The translations under genes were made by a program, and so were the position numbers. Below, in pieces: positions 1 to 8,573 of a stretch of DNA of 64,000 nt. Source of the DNA: an uncultured Paenibacillaceae bacterium (lineage in GTDB: Bacteria > Bacillota > Bacilli > Aneurinibacillales > Aneurinibacillaceae); NCBI GenBank assembly GCA_946478845.1, contig CAMLDI010000004.1:67442-131441 (forward strand), written 5' to 3'. The notes under the pieces are model-generated. The model was not told where the DNA came from, made no database searches, and saw nothing but the letters and a program-made list of their open reading frames with translations. Within the stretch, counting starts at the first letter, position 1. The number at the start of each line of letters is the position of its first letter.

Positions 1-2
1 CT

Positions 3-392
3 GAAAAAATCCATGTTAGTCGTCAATCAGTTTCAAAATGGGAAACTGGTAAGAACTATCCAAGTATCGAAGTTATCATTGATTTGAGTGATTTATTCGA
101 TATTACGATAGATGAAATGTTGAGGAGTGATGAAGAATTGAAGGAAAAAGTAATTCGAGATAGTAAGAAATTGGCGTACCCGAAATGGAAAACGTTCTTT
201 GATGTTATGTTTGTATTAGGGGCATTTTTATTAGTTTCTAAATTAATTATCATAGGCTTAAATCGTTTTGTTGATACAAATATAATAATCCCAGATGGCT
301 TACCCAAAATCATATCAAATTTCTTACCATTAGTTTTAATGACAATTGGTGGCATTGGTTCAAATCAGTTAAAAAATAAATATATTGATTAA
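3..392 (+). CDS. XRE-type HTH transcriptional regulator, 3' part
   Basis: The reading frame is open from base 3, so the start lies left of the window. The first residues (VSRQSVSKWETGKNYPS) are the recognition helix and turn of an HTH_3/XRE DNA-binding domain, followed by LSDLFDITIDEML, typical of the end of that domain. A linker and two hydrophobic stretches (about residues 60-78 and 100-118 of the visible part) suggest a membrane-attached C-terminus, as in many Bacillus HTH proteins of this layout. The gene ends with TAA directly before a strong terminator. Target and signal are unknown. Confidence 0.85.
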   Translation, partial: EKIHVSRQSVSKWETGKNYPSIEVIIDLSDLFDITIDEMLRSDEELKEKVIRDSKKLAYPKWKTFFDVMFVLGAFLLVSKLIIIGLNRFVDTNIIIPDGLPKIISNFLPLVLMTIGGIGSNQLKNKYID

Positions 393-400
393 TCAATCAA

Positions 401-428
401 AGGTAGCGATAACGCTACCTTTTTTTTA
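401..428 (+). terminator. Rho-independent terminator after the HTH regulator
   Basis: An 8-bp perfect stem AGGTAGCG / CGCTACCT with an ATAA loop is followed by eight T. Confidence 0.9.
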
Positions 429-464
429 AATAGATTGTCGAAAATACCCCCTTAAAAAATCCTC

Positions 465-482
465 CTGATTAATAGGGATAAA
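465..482 (-). repeat. Dispersed short repeat, copy 1 (TTTATCCC-N6-TCAG)
   Basis: Read on the minus strand this is TTTATCCC, six bases, TCAG. The same 18-base pattern recurs at 21957, 22030 and (minus) 23272, all intergenic, with extra similarity on the GGGATAAA side (AAGGTGA then AGGAG here). Function unknown. Confidence 0.5.
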
Positions 483-587
483 GGTGATTAGGAGAACACC
501 ATTAGTCCACAATCCGCTCCTCTAAAATTTGTCAACCCATTTTCCTAGTAAAATGTGTAATTTTATTCACAAAAAATATGCCATAAA

Positions 588-620
588 TTGTCGTTTCTTC
601 GTAGATGATAGTGTTATAAT
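588..620 (+). promoter_or_regulatory. Candidate promoter for ftsE
   Basis: A perfect -10 TATAAT lies at 615-620, about 70 bases before ftsE. No good -35 is seen at 16-18 bases (TCGTTT at 591-596 is the closest), so this rests mainly on the -10. The rest of 393-691 holds the terminator and repeat copy 1; I see no gene in it. Confidence 0.4.
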
Positions 621-691
621 AGATAGCGGGCTTGCAATTGGTGTAATTTCCTAGGAAATTGAAGAAAAAAAGAGTAGTTTGGGTGATAATT

Positions 692-1378
692 TTGATCATT
701 ATGCAGAATGTTGGTAAGACATATGCAAATGGAACCGTGGCACTCCATGATATTAATGTCGAAATTGGAGCCGGTGAGTTTGTGTATGTGGTTGGTCCCA
801 GTGGGGCTGGAAAATCAACTTTTATTAAGTTGATGTATCGGGAAGAGAAGGCGAGTCTTGGAGAAATATTTATTAATGGTTTTCACGTCCACCAGTTGCA
901 AGAGGAAAATATTCCCTTTCTTCGAAGAGGAATCGGAGTTGTTTTTCAAGATTTTAAGTTGCTCCCTCGTTTAACAGTTTTTGAGAATGTTGCTTTTGCC
1001 TTAGAGGTTATTGAAACAGATCCGGAAGAAATCCAAGCCAGAGTGATGGAAGTGCTAGAATTGGTAGGGTTGGCCCATAAAGCCAGAAATCTGCCTGGCC
1101 AGCTTTCAGGGGGAGAACAGCAACGGGTAGCTGTAGCAAGGGCTCTCGTCAATCGCCCTCAATTGGTGATTGCTGATGAACCTACGGGAAACCTGGATCC
1201 GGAAACATCTGATGGAATCATGAACCTCTTTGCAGAAATTAATCAGAAAGGCACAACTGTTGTCATGGCGACCCATAACAAAGAGATTGTTAACAACATG
1301 AAAAGACGGGTAATTGCTTTTGAGGGTGGCCATATTGTCCGGGATGAAGAGAAAGGGGAATACGGCTATGCCTATTAA
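692..1378 (+). CDS. ftsE: Cell-division ABC transporter ATP-binding protein FtsE
   Basis: Cytoplasmic ATPase of the FtsEX complex, which in Bacilli transmits a division or elongation signal to an extracellular peptidoglycan hydrolase. Walker A GPSGAGKS is at residues 35-42, the signature LSGGEQQR near 138-145, Walker B IADEPT near 160-165, and an H-loop in ATHN follows. I place the start at TTG 692 (M-I-I-M-Q-N-V), because GGGTGA sits five bases before it and the resulting 228 aa equals the usual FtsE length. An upstream TTG at 659 adds 11 residues without support. The gene overlaps ftsX by 11 bases. Confidence 0.95.
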   Translation: MIIMQNVGKTYANGTVALHDINVEIGAGEFVYVVGPSGAGKSTFIKLMYREEKASLGEIFINGFHVHQLQEENIPFLRRGIGVVFQDFKLLPRLTVFENVAFALEVIETDPEEIQARVMEVLELVGLAHKARNLPGQLSGGEQQRVAVARALVNRPQLVIADEPTGNLDPETSDGIMNLFAEINQKGTTVVMATHNKEIVNNMKRRVIAFEGGHIVRDEEKGEYGYAY

Positions 1379-2270
1379 CAAAAAAACCCTGGGACGTCAT
1401 ATCCGGGAAGGAACGAAAAGCCTATTCCGAAATAGTTGGATGACAGTTGCGTCTGTAAGTGCTGTGACGATTACCCTTCTGATTGTTGGCGTGTTTTTAA
1501 CTTTTGCTTTTAATGTGAACCACATAGTCAGTTCCATAGAAAATGATGTCGAAGTAAAGGCATATTTAGATATAACTGTTGACCGAGAAACGGCTAAAAA
1601 ACATGTGGAAGCGGAATTGAAAAAGTTAGATGGAGTCGAACAAATTACTTTTATTACGAAAGAAGAAGGGTTAAAGAATTTCAAGGCTAAGTTCGGGGAA
1701 AAAGCAGATTTATTAAACTCTCTTGAAAAAGACAATTTTTTACCGGATTCTTTTGTTGTAAAAGCGGAAACACCTCAGAAAACCGAAGAACTTGGGCAAA
1801 AAATCAAAACCATTAAATATGTGAAATCGATTAATACCGGTGGGGATACAACGAAAAAGTTGTTTGCTGTGACATCCTTAGTCCGGACCATTGGCATTGT
1901 GTTTGTAATCGGTCTTGGTTTTACAGCGATTTTCCTGATTTCCAATACCATTAAATTAACGATTATGGCTCGTCAAACAGAAATAGAAATTATGAAACTA
2001 GTAGGTGCTACTAATAACTTTATTCGCTGGCCCTTTTTCGTAGAGGGGACATTGATTGGTTTGGCAGGCGCCTTAATTCCAATATTGATTATTTTAGTAG
2101 GTTATGGTTATTTACTTCGCTTTATTCAAGTGCAACTTTCCCTCTATTTTCTAGATTTACTGCCTCTGTATCCCTTGATTTTACAAGTTTCTCTTATTCT
2201 TAGTGGGATTGGTCTTTTCATCGGTGTTTGGGGAAGTTTAATTTCCGTCCGTCGTTTCTTGCGAATTTAA
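1368..2270 (+). CDS. ftsX: Cell-division ABC transporter permease FtsX
   Basis: Membrane partner of FtsE, 300 aa. It has an N-terminal cytoplasmic arm, a first membrane helix near residues 22-45, an extracellular domain of about 120 residues that in this family contacts the peptidoglycan hydrolase, and three more helices in the C-terminal half with the FtsX-domain segment ARQTEIEIMKLVGA. The start ATG 1368 lies inside the end of ftsE and has AAAGGGG upstream; translational coupling is likely. The next gene encodes a coiled-coil hydrolase, which is its probable target. Confidence 0.94.
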   Translation: MPINKKTLGRHIREGTKSLFRNSWMTVASVSAVTITLLIVGVFLTFAFNVNHIVSSIENDVEVKAYLDITVDRETAKKHVEAELKKLDGVEQITFITKEEGLKNFKAKFGEKADLLNSLEKDNFLPDSFVVKAETPQKTEELGQKIKTIKYVKSINTGGDTTKKLFAVTSLVRTIGIVFVIGLGFTAIFLISNTIKLTIMARQTEIEIMKLVGATNNFIRWPFFVEGTLIGLAGALIPILIILVGYGYLLRFIQVQLSLYFLDLLPLYPLILQVSLILSGIGLFIGVWGSLISVRRFLRI

Positions 2271-2322
2271 ATCTATTTATTAAAAATACAGTTTGGGAGA
2301 ACGAGATTTACTGGAGGGCTTT

Positions 2323-3417
2323 ATGAAAAAGAGAGTGATTATTCCCCTGGTTACTGCGGCAACTTTTGCATTTGGGGTACCTATGTCTACTTATGCACAA
2401 AGCAGTCGTTTACAAATATTGAATCAACAAATTCAAGAAAAGGAAGCAATTAAGTCCACTGAACAAAATGAGTTGAATGCCATTAGCAGCAAGGTAGCTG
2501 CTTCAGAAAACCAATTAGCTTCCATTCAAAGGCAGGTTGCAGATCTTAAAGCCCAGTCAAACCAGGCAGGAAAAGATCTGGAAGCGGCAAAAGAACGGGT
2601 GAAACAGCGGGAAGAGATTTTGAAGAAACGGATTTCTGCGATGTATGAAGCAGGAGATGGTTCGTACATTGACGTTTTGCTCGGGGCGAAAAGTTTTGGA
2701 GATTTTGTTGAACGGGTTGAATTTCTGAAACTGATTATCGAACAGGATACGCAAATTTTAGAAGAAAATAAAAAAGACATTGATTTAATAGAAACAAAAA
2801 GAAAAGTAATTGAAAGAAACCTGACAACTGTTAAACAAAAAGAAGCAGAATATGCAAAAGTGGCATCAGGTTTAAATGCACAAAAAAGAGATCAAGAACG
2901 GGTAGTTAGCAGATTGAAATCCCAGATTAGTGATTTGAATGAAGCAAGACAGGATGAAATTAATGCGGCCATGTCTGTGGTGAATCAAGGAGCCAGCCAG
3001 TATGCAGGGTCTGGAAATTATTCAGGAGGGAAGTTCATCTGGCCAGTACGGGGTACTATTACTTCTTATTTTGGCTATCGTTCTGACCCTTTTACAGGCC
3101 GCAGCAGTTACCATGATGGATTGGATATTGCTGCACCGGGAGGAACCCCCATTTATGCAGCAGAAAGCGGTACTGTTTCCTTTGCTGGCACAATGAATGG
3201 GTTCGGCAATGTTGTCATTGTCTTTCACGGAAATGGATTAAGCAGTTTTTATGCCCATATTCGCAATGGAGGCATTAAAGTGTCTGAAGGCCAATCTGTT
3301 AGCAAAGGACAATATATTGCCCAGGTAGGCGCTACAGGACGTGCTACGGGGAACCATCTCCATTTTTCTGTAATAAAAAATGGGACAAAAGTTGACCCCA
3401 TGTCCTATTTGCGATAA
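2323..3417 (+). CDS. Secreted coiled-coil M23 peptidase (murein hydrolase, EnvC/CwlO-like role)
   Basis: 364 aa. A signal peptide (KKRVIIPL...STYAQ) is followed by a long Lys/Glu/Gln-rich coiled coil (about 30-215) and a C-terminal LytM/M23 domain (about 240-360). The M23 zinc ligands are present: HDGLD (HxxxD) and HLH near the end, so the domain should be catalytic, unlike EnvC proteins that only activate amidases. The start ATG 2323 is set by GGAGGG seven bases upstream. Lying directly after ftsEX with a coiled coil, it is the likely hydrolase controlled by FtsEX. In B. subtilis that role belongs to CwlO, which has a different (NlpC/P60) catalytic domain. Confidence 0.88.
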   Translation: MKKRVIIPLVTAATFAFGVPMSTYAQSSRLQILNQQIQEKEAIKSTEQNELNAISSKVAASENQLASIQRQVADLKAQSNQAGKDLEAAKERVKQREEILKKRISAMYEAGDGSYIDVLLGAKSFGDFVERVEFLKLIIEQDTQILEENKKDIDLIETKRKVIERNLTTVKQKEAEYAKVASGLNAQKRDQERVVSRLKSQISDLNEARQDEINAAMSVVNQGASQYAGSGNYSGGKFIWPVRGTITSYFGYRSDPFTGRSSYHDGLDIAAPGGTPIYAAESGTVSFAGTMNGFGNVVIVFHGNGLSSFYAHIRNGGIKVSEGQSVSKGQYIAQVGATGRATGNHLHFSVIKNGTKVDPMSYLR

Positions 3418-3467
3418 TCTTTCCATATAATAAGGGAAGAAGTCGTTGGTAAAAGGGGTGCTTAGGT

Positions 3468-4913
3468 GTGCAAATTAAACGGCGTACCCTTGTGGGAATT
3501 CTTCTTGTTACGATTATTTCCACAAGCGTACTAACCCTGGCTGGTCTTAAGTTTGCTGTACAAACTTTTGGAGTGCAAGTTCCATTTTTGAAGTCTGTCA
3601 ATGTAGGAGAGTTGGGTGCTGATTTCAAAAAAATAGCTGAAGCTCTGGCGATTATTGAAAAGGATTCCCTGGAAAAAGTAGATCGAGTCAAGTTAATTGA
3701 TGGCGCCATTGAAGGTATGATTAAACAATTAGACGACCCTTATTCTACGTATTTAAATCCGAAAGCGGCAGGAGAGTTCCATTCTTCTCTCCAATCTAGT
3801 TTTCAGGGAATCGGTGCTGAAGTGACATTGAAAAACGGGAAAGTGACCATTGTTTCCCCTTTTAAAGGGTCTCCAGCAGAAAAAGCAGGCCTTCATCCAG
3901 AAGATCAAATTATTACAGTTGACGGGAAAAGTGTGGAAGGCCTTAGTTTGACAGATGCAGTAAGCAAGATTCGTGGACCAAAGGGGTCAAAAGTTGTTCT
4001 GGAAATTATGCGTGCAGGTTTAAATACACCGATGGCCATTACAGTGGTTCGGGATGAGATTCCAATTATCACTGTTTATTCCAGTGTAATTAACCAGGAT
4101 GGCAAGAAAATAGGAAAGATTGAAATTACCCAGTTTTCAACAGAGACGGCTGACGATTTTAAGAAACAGTTGGCTGAATTAGAAGATCAGGGAATCCAGG
4201 GATTAATTGTGGATGTACGGGGTAATCCGGGAGGCCTGTTAAATTCAGTAATCGATATTGGGAACCTTCTTGTGCCAAAGGGAGGCACCATTGTCAAAAT
4301 TGAATATAGCGATGGCAAGAAAGAGTCATTTGCTTCAGAGAATCGCAATGGCAAATATCCAATCGTTGTTTTAGCTGATAAGGGAAGTGCCAGTGCGGCC
4401 GAGATTCTTGCGGCAGCTTTAAAAGAAAATGGCTCAAAAGTGATTGGAACGACTACGTTTGGTAAAGGGACGGTACAAAATACCCAAGATCTGTCTGATC
4501 AAAGCCAATTAAAGCTGACCATTGCCAAATGGTTGACTCCTAAAAACAATTGGATCCATAAAAAAGGATTGGCTCCAGATATTGCAATTGAACAACCCGG
4601 GTATTTCAAAGCTGTGGCTCTTCCTGGAAATAAAACATTGCAGAAAGAAATGAACGGAACAGAAGTACAGAATCTCCAGTTGATTTTAACCGGTTTAGGT
4701 TTAAATCCAGGACGGAATGATGGTTATTTTGATGCTGGTACAGAACAGGCTGTGAAAGCCTTCCAGGCGAAAATGAAATTGGAGCAAACTGGTAAAGTAG
4801 AAGGAAAAACAGCTGAATTATTGCAAACAGAATTGTTAAATAAGATGAAAGACCCGAAAAATGATGCTCAATTGCAAAAGGCAATTCAAGTCATGGTTGA
4901 TTTGGTGAAATAA
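3468..4913 (+). CDS. ctpB: Carboxyl-terminal processing protease CtpB (S41)
   Basis: 481 aa with an N-terminal signal/anchor (about 8-30), a PDZ domain (about 105-185), an S41 protease core, and a C-terminal peptidoglycan-binding domain (about 395-455). The catalytic Ser is in GSASAAE (306-312); Lys333 and Gln337 in FGKGTVQ complete the Ser/Lys dyad region. In B. subtilis CtpB acts outside the membrane and cleaves SpoIVFA during sporulation. GTG start with AAAGGGG seven bases upstream. It sits between the FtsEX block and minJ, as in B. subtilis. Confidence 0.93.
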   Translation: MQIKRRTLVGILLVTIISTSVLTLAGLKFAVQTFGVQVPFLKSVNVGELGADFKKIAEALAIIEKDSLEKVDRVKLIDGAIEGMIKQLDDPYSTYLNPKAAGEFHSSLQSSFQGIGAEVTLKNGKVTIVSPFKGSPAEKAGLHPEDQIITVDGKSVEGLSLTDAVSKIRGPKGSKVVLEIMRAGLNTPMAITVVRDEIPIITVYSSVINQDGKKIGKIEITQFSTETADDFKKQLAELEDQGIQGLIVDVRGNPGGLLNSVIDIGNLLVPKGGTIVKIEYSDGKKESFASENRNGKYPIVVLADKGSASAAEILAAALKENGSKVIGTTTFGKGTVQNTQDLSDQSQLKLTIAKWLTPKNNWIHKKGLAPDIAIEQPGYFKAVALPGNKTLQKEMNGTEVQNLQLILTGLGLNPGRNDGYFDAGTEQAVKAFQAKMKLEQTGKVEGKTAELLQTELLNKMKDPKNDAQLQKAIQVMVDLVK

Positions 4914-4951
4914 TTTCATAGCAGGAATTCATTTTGTTCCTGTCGAAAAAA

Positions 4952-4988
4952 TAACCACAGCGAGTTTATGGCTGTGGTTATTTTTTTA
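4952..4988 (+). terminator. Terminator after ctpB
   Basis: A 10-bp perfect stem TAACCACAGC / GCTGTGGTTA with a 9-base loop is followed by eight T. Confidence 0.92.
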
Positions 4989-5020
4989 TATATTTTTTTA
5001 TACATGATGGGGGATTAATT

Positions 5021-6259
5021 ATGGAATATTGGATGGATTTATCGCTAAAATTTCTTGGGCAGATTCCCCGATTTTTCTTAAATCCTATGTTGTATATTAT
5101 CCTTATTCTCCTACTGTTACAGTATCGGCGGGAAGTGGTACTGCAACGCCGCCTGTTTCATGTGCGGGTGTCCTCAGCGGTAGGGGAGTTGCTTAAAGCC
5201 ATGGGCAGAGGTGTGCTTGGAGGATTGTTGATTACCCTTTTTTTATTTGCTCTGGGGATTTCCTTTTCTTATAAGGAACTTATACTCCTTGAAGGCGTAA
5301 CGGTTCTTCTAGGGTTTATTAATATGCGTTATTTTCATATGGGAATTGGTGCAGGGGCTTTGTTGCTTCTTTCTTATGCTGCGGGTGTAATTCCAACGTT
5401 GCAAGGGGAGTGGCCTGCACTTTTGCAAGAGAGTTTACTAGAAATTAATTCTCGTTCCATTACTCTATTAGCAGGTGCTATGTTTGTAATGGAAGGAATT
5501 TGGTTAGGAAAAGGGAAAAGGGAAGGTTTTTTCCCTATTGTAGTGGATGGAAAAAGGGGAAGAACTGTTGGGGCCTATCAAATTCGCCGATTTTCTTTTT
5601 ATCCTATGATGGTGCTTCTCGGAAATGGTTTTTTTCCTTTGCCAGGGATTACAGGGTATGAAGATGTTGCCAGAACAGGATTGCCAGAGGAGAAACTTTT
5701 TCATGCGCAAAAGGGATACTGGATCATTGGCCTTGTGTTATTAGGGGTCGCCTGGTTTATTCCTATGGCAGACCTGATGATGCTGGCCACTGGATTATGG
5801 ATTATTCTGGCCAATGAAGCCATTCGTTGGACAGGCCGCTGGAAAGAAAAAGGGAAGAGTCCTTTTTTTGGCCGGGTGCCCAATGGTGTTAAGGTGATGG
5901 CTTTAATTCCAGGGAGTCCTGCTGCAAACATGGATATTGAAATTGGAGACGTTATTGTAAAACTGAATGGGGTTGCAGTTTCACACCAAAATGACATATA
6001 TCCCTTATTGCAGCGACAATCGTCATTTTGTAAAATGGAAGTGTTGAATAAGGAAGGAAATATTAAATATTTACATCGTTCGTTGTACCAGGGGGAACCC
6101 CATGGATTAGGGGTGGTTCCGGCACCTGATCAATATGCCCGTCAGTATGTGAAAGTAGGGCCTTTATCCCTCTTTGGTTTATTTTCTTCCAGGATCCGTT
6201 ATCTAAATGAACGTCCAGTCAACCAGGAATTAGGGCAAGGAAAGGATGTTTCCATGTGA
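5021..6259 (+). CDS. minJ: MinJ-like polytopic membrane PDZ protein
   Basis: 412 aa with about six to seven hydrophobic helices in the first 270 residues and a PDZ domain at about 290-355 (MALIPGSPAANMDIEIGDVIVKLNG). This architecture and the position between ctpB and csbA-uvrB match B. subtilis MinJ (YvjD), which bridges DivIVA and MinD and sets division-site placement at the poles. The call rests on architecture and synteny. GTG of the next gene overlaps the stop codon. Confidence 0.82.
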   Translation: MEYWMDLSLKFLGQIPRFFLNPMLYIILILLLLQYRREVVLQRRLFHVRVSSAVGELLKAMGRGVLGGLLITLFLFALGISFSYKELILLEGVTVLLGFINMRYFHMGIGAGALLLLSYAAGVIPTLQGEWPALLQESLLEINSRSITLLAGAMFVMEGIWLGKGKREGFFPIVVDGKRGRTVGAYQIRRFSFYPMMVLLGNGFFPLPGITGYEDVARTGLPEEKLFHAQKGYWIIGLVLLGVAWFIPMADLMMLATGLWIILANEAIRWTGRWKEKGKSPFFGRVPNGVKVMALIPGSPAANMDIEIGDVIVKLNGVAVSHQNDIYPLLQRQSSFCKMEVLNKEGNIKYLHRSLYQGEPHGLGVVPAPDQYARQYVKVGPLSLFGLFSSRIRYLNERPVNQELGQGKDVSM

Positions 6260-6486
6260 TTGTCAATTATATTATTGCGGCATTATTGCCAGGGATACTT
6301 GTTGCACTTATTGCACGTTTTTCTTTAAATATTTGGGTGGGTTTTATCGGCTCTCTAGGGATTATGATGGCAGTGTTCGATGGCGCTTATCAACCTCTGC
6401 CGGTGATTATTACAGGCGTTGTATCAGGATTGATTGGTTTATGGTTTGGTTACAAGTGGATAAAAAATAAGAGTTTAACCAAGTAG
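6256..6486 (+). CDS. csbA: CsbA-like small membrane protein (DUF2198)
   Basis: 76 aa, the same length as B. subtilis CsbA, with three predicted membrane helices and a Lys-rich C-terminus. It starts with GTG overlapping the minJ stop by four bases and lies immediately before uvrB, as csbA does in B. subtilis. There it is a sigma-B-controlled gene of unknown function; I see no separate promoter here, so it is probably cotranscribed with minJ. Confidence 0.78.
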   Translation: MIVNYIIAALLPGILVALIARFSLNIWVGFIGSLGIMMAVFDGAYQPLPVIITGVVSGLIGLWFGYKWIKNKSLTK

Positions 6487-6516
6487 AAGGCTGCTTTCCG
6501 CAAAAGCGGCCTTTTT
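6487..6516 (+). terminator. Terminator after csbA
   Basis: An 11-bp stem (AAGGCTGCTTT / AAAGCGGCCTT, one G-U pair) with a 5-base loop runs into five T. Confidence 0.8.
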
Positions 6517-6534
6517 CCTATTGATATAGCCCTG

Positions 6535-6543
6535 TGGTATAAT
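6535..6543 (+). promoter_or_regulatory. Extended -10 promoter for uvrBA
   Basis: TGGTATAAT (extended -10, TATAAT at 6538-6543) lies about 30 bases before uvrB. The -35 region (TTCCTA at 6515-6520) is weak. I find no complete LexA box; only a GTTCG half-site follows the -10. Confidence 0.6.
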
Positions 6544-6569
6544 GTTCGGATAAAGGAATGGTGATTTTC

Positions 6570-8573
6570 TTGAATAAAGAGATGAAGAATTTCGAGCTGG
6601 TTTCCGAATATAGCCCTCAAGGGGATCAGCCTACAGCTATTGTGGAACTGGAAGAAGGGATAAAAAAAGGGGCAAAACACCAGACATTGCTTGGTGCTAC
6701 AGGGACAGGGAAAACCTATACCATTGCCCAGGTGATTGCCAGGACCAATAAACCTACTCTTGTGATTGCCCATAATAAAACTCTTGCTGCCCAGCTTACC
6801 AGTGAGTTTAAGGAGTTTTTCCCCAACAATGCAGTAGAGTATTTTGTCAGTTATTACGATTATTATCAACCAGAAGCCTACATTCCCCAAACGGATACTT
6901 ATATTGAGAAAGATGCCAGTATTAATGATGAAATTGATAAATTGCGCCACTCCGCTACCAGTTCATTATTTGAACGGTCTGATGTGATTATCGTAGCCAG
7001 TGTTTCTTGCATTTATGGGTTAGGTTCACCGGAAGAATATCAATCTCTCCTTTTATCTCTACGCAGAGGGATGGAAGTGAGTCGGGAAGAGGTATTGTAT
7101 CGTTTAATCGATATTCAATATGACCGCAACGATATTAATTTTATCCGGGGGACGTTCCGGGTTCGGGGAGATGTTGTAGAAATCTTTCCTGCCTCCAATA
7201 GTGAACATGCTATTCGCATTGAATTTTTTGGAGATGAAATTGAACGAATTACGGAAATAGATGTTCTCACAGGAGAAATCCTTGGGGAACGGGAACACGC
7301 GGCTATTTTTCCTGCTTCCCACTATGTAACTGGACCTGATAAAATGCAAAGAGCCATTAAAAGCATCGAGGTGGAACTGGAAGAGCAGTTGGCTAAATTT
7401 AAGGCAGAAGGGAAGCTGTTGGAAGCCCAACGTTTAGAACAAAGAACCCGTTATGATATTGAATTGTTGCAAGAGATGGGTTTTTGTTCCGGGGTAGAAA
7501 ATTACTCCCGCCATTTGACGGGATTGCCTCCAGGGGCTACACCCTATACTTTGCTAGATTATTTTCCAGATGATTTTCTTATTGTGGTGGACGAGTCCCA
7601 TATTACCATTCCCCAAATTCGGGGCATGTACAAGGGGGATAAAGCAAGGAAAGACATGCTTATTAATTACGGATTCCGTCTTCCTTCTGCTGCGGATAAC
7701 CGTCCCTTGCGTTTTGATGAATTCGAAAAGCACATCCCTCAAATCATTTATGTTTCTGCCACACCAGGTCCTTATGAAATGGAAAAAGCCCCTGAGTTTG
7801 TGGAACAGGTGATTCGTCCTACAGGATTGTTGGACCCTACCCTGGAAGTGCGGGGGACGAAAGGGCAAATCGATGATTTAATCGGGGAAATCAATGCCCG
7901 GACTCAACAAAATGAGCGGGTGCTGGTCACTACATTGACGAAAAAGATGTCAGAGGATTTGACTGATTATTTGAAAGAGATTGGCATTCGAGTCCGGTAT
8001 CTCCATTCAGAAATTAAAACCATTGAACGAATGCAAATCATTCGGGACCTGCGGTTAGGTGAATTCGATGTATTGATCGGAATTAATCTATTGCGGGAAG
8101 GGCTGGACATTCCCGAAGTATCCCTGGTGGCTATTCTGGATGCAGATAAGGAAGGTTTTTTGCGCAATGAACGTTCCCTGATCCAAACCATTGGACGTGC
8201 TGCAAGGAATGCCCATGGCCACGTCATTATGTATGCAGATAAGGTGACACTTTCTATGCAAAAAGCATTGGATGAAACCAATCGAAGACGGGTACGGCAA
8301 ATTGCTTATAACGAGGAGCATGGCATTACCCCTCGTACCATCCAGAAGTCTATTCGTGATGTGATCGAAGCAACAAAAGCTGCTGAAAGCAAAGAAAGCT
8401 ATTTGCCGGAAAAAGCCTATTCCAAAATGACGAAAAAAGAACGCAAGGATCTGATGGTTCGTTTGGAGCAAGAAATGAAGGATGCAGCAAGGCATCTTGA
8501 TTTTGAACGTGCTGCTGAATTGCGGGATTTATTATTAGAAATTAAAGGGGAAGGAAGCGTTGGTAAAGGATGA
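6570..8573 (+). CDS. uvrB: Excinuclease ABC subunit B
   Basis: Damage-verifying helicase of nucleotide excision repair, about 667 aa. Walker A GATGTGKT is near the N-terminus. The beta-hairpin region ([12 protein letters not shown]) contains the conserved tyrosines, the helicase motif VDESH is present, and a UVR motif ([22 protein letters not shown]) sits at the C-terminus, where UvrC and UvrA bind. I prefer TTG 6570 as start: GGTGAT lies five bases upstream, while ATG 6558 directly abuts its AAGGA and ATG 6582 has no good site. The gene overlaps uvrA by four bases. Confidence 0.96.
   Translation: MNKEMKNFELVSEYSPQGDQPTAIVELEEGIKKGAKHQTLLGATGTGKTYTIAQVIARTNKPTLVIAHNKTLAAQLTSEFKEFFPNNAVEYFVSYYDYYQPEAYIPQTDTYIEKDASINDEIDKLRHSATSSLFERSDVIIVASVSCIYGLGSPEEYQSLLLSLRRGMEVSREEVLYRLIDIQYDRNDINFIRGTFRVRGDVVEIFPASNSEHAIRIEFFGDEIERITEIDVLTGEILGEREHAAIFPASHYVTGPDKMQRAIKSIEVELEEQLAKFKAEGKLLEAQRLEQRTRYDIELLQEMGFCSGVENYSRHLTGLPPGATPYTLLDYFPDDFLIVVDESHITIPQIRGMYKGDKARKDMLINYGFRLPSAADNRPLRFDEFEKHIPQIIYVSATPGPYEMEKAPEFVEQVIRPTGLLDPTLEVRGTKGQIDDLIGEINARTQQNERVLVTTLTKKMSEDLTDYLKEIGIRVRYLHSEIKTIERMQIIRDLRLGEFDVLIGINLLREGLDIPEVSLVAILDADKEGFLRNERSLIQTIGRAARNAHGHVIMYADKVTLSMQKALDETNRRRVRQIAYNEEHGITPRTIQKSIRDVIEATKAAESKESYLPEKAYSKMTKKERKDLMVRLEQEMKDAARHLDFERAAELRDLLLEIKGEGSVGKG

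Noticed and set aside
6535..6560. LexA (SOS) box at uvrB
   Set aside because: Only a GTTCG half-site is present; the CGAAC partner four bases away is missing.
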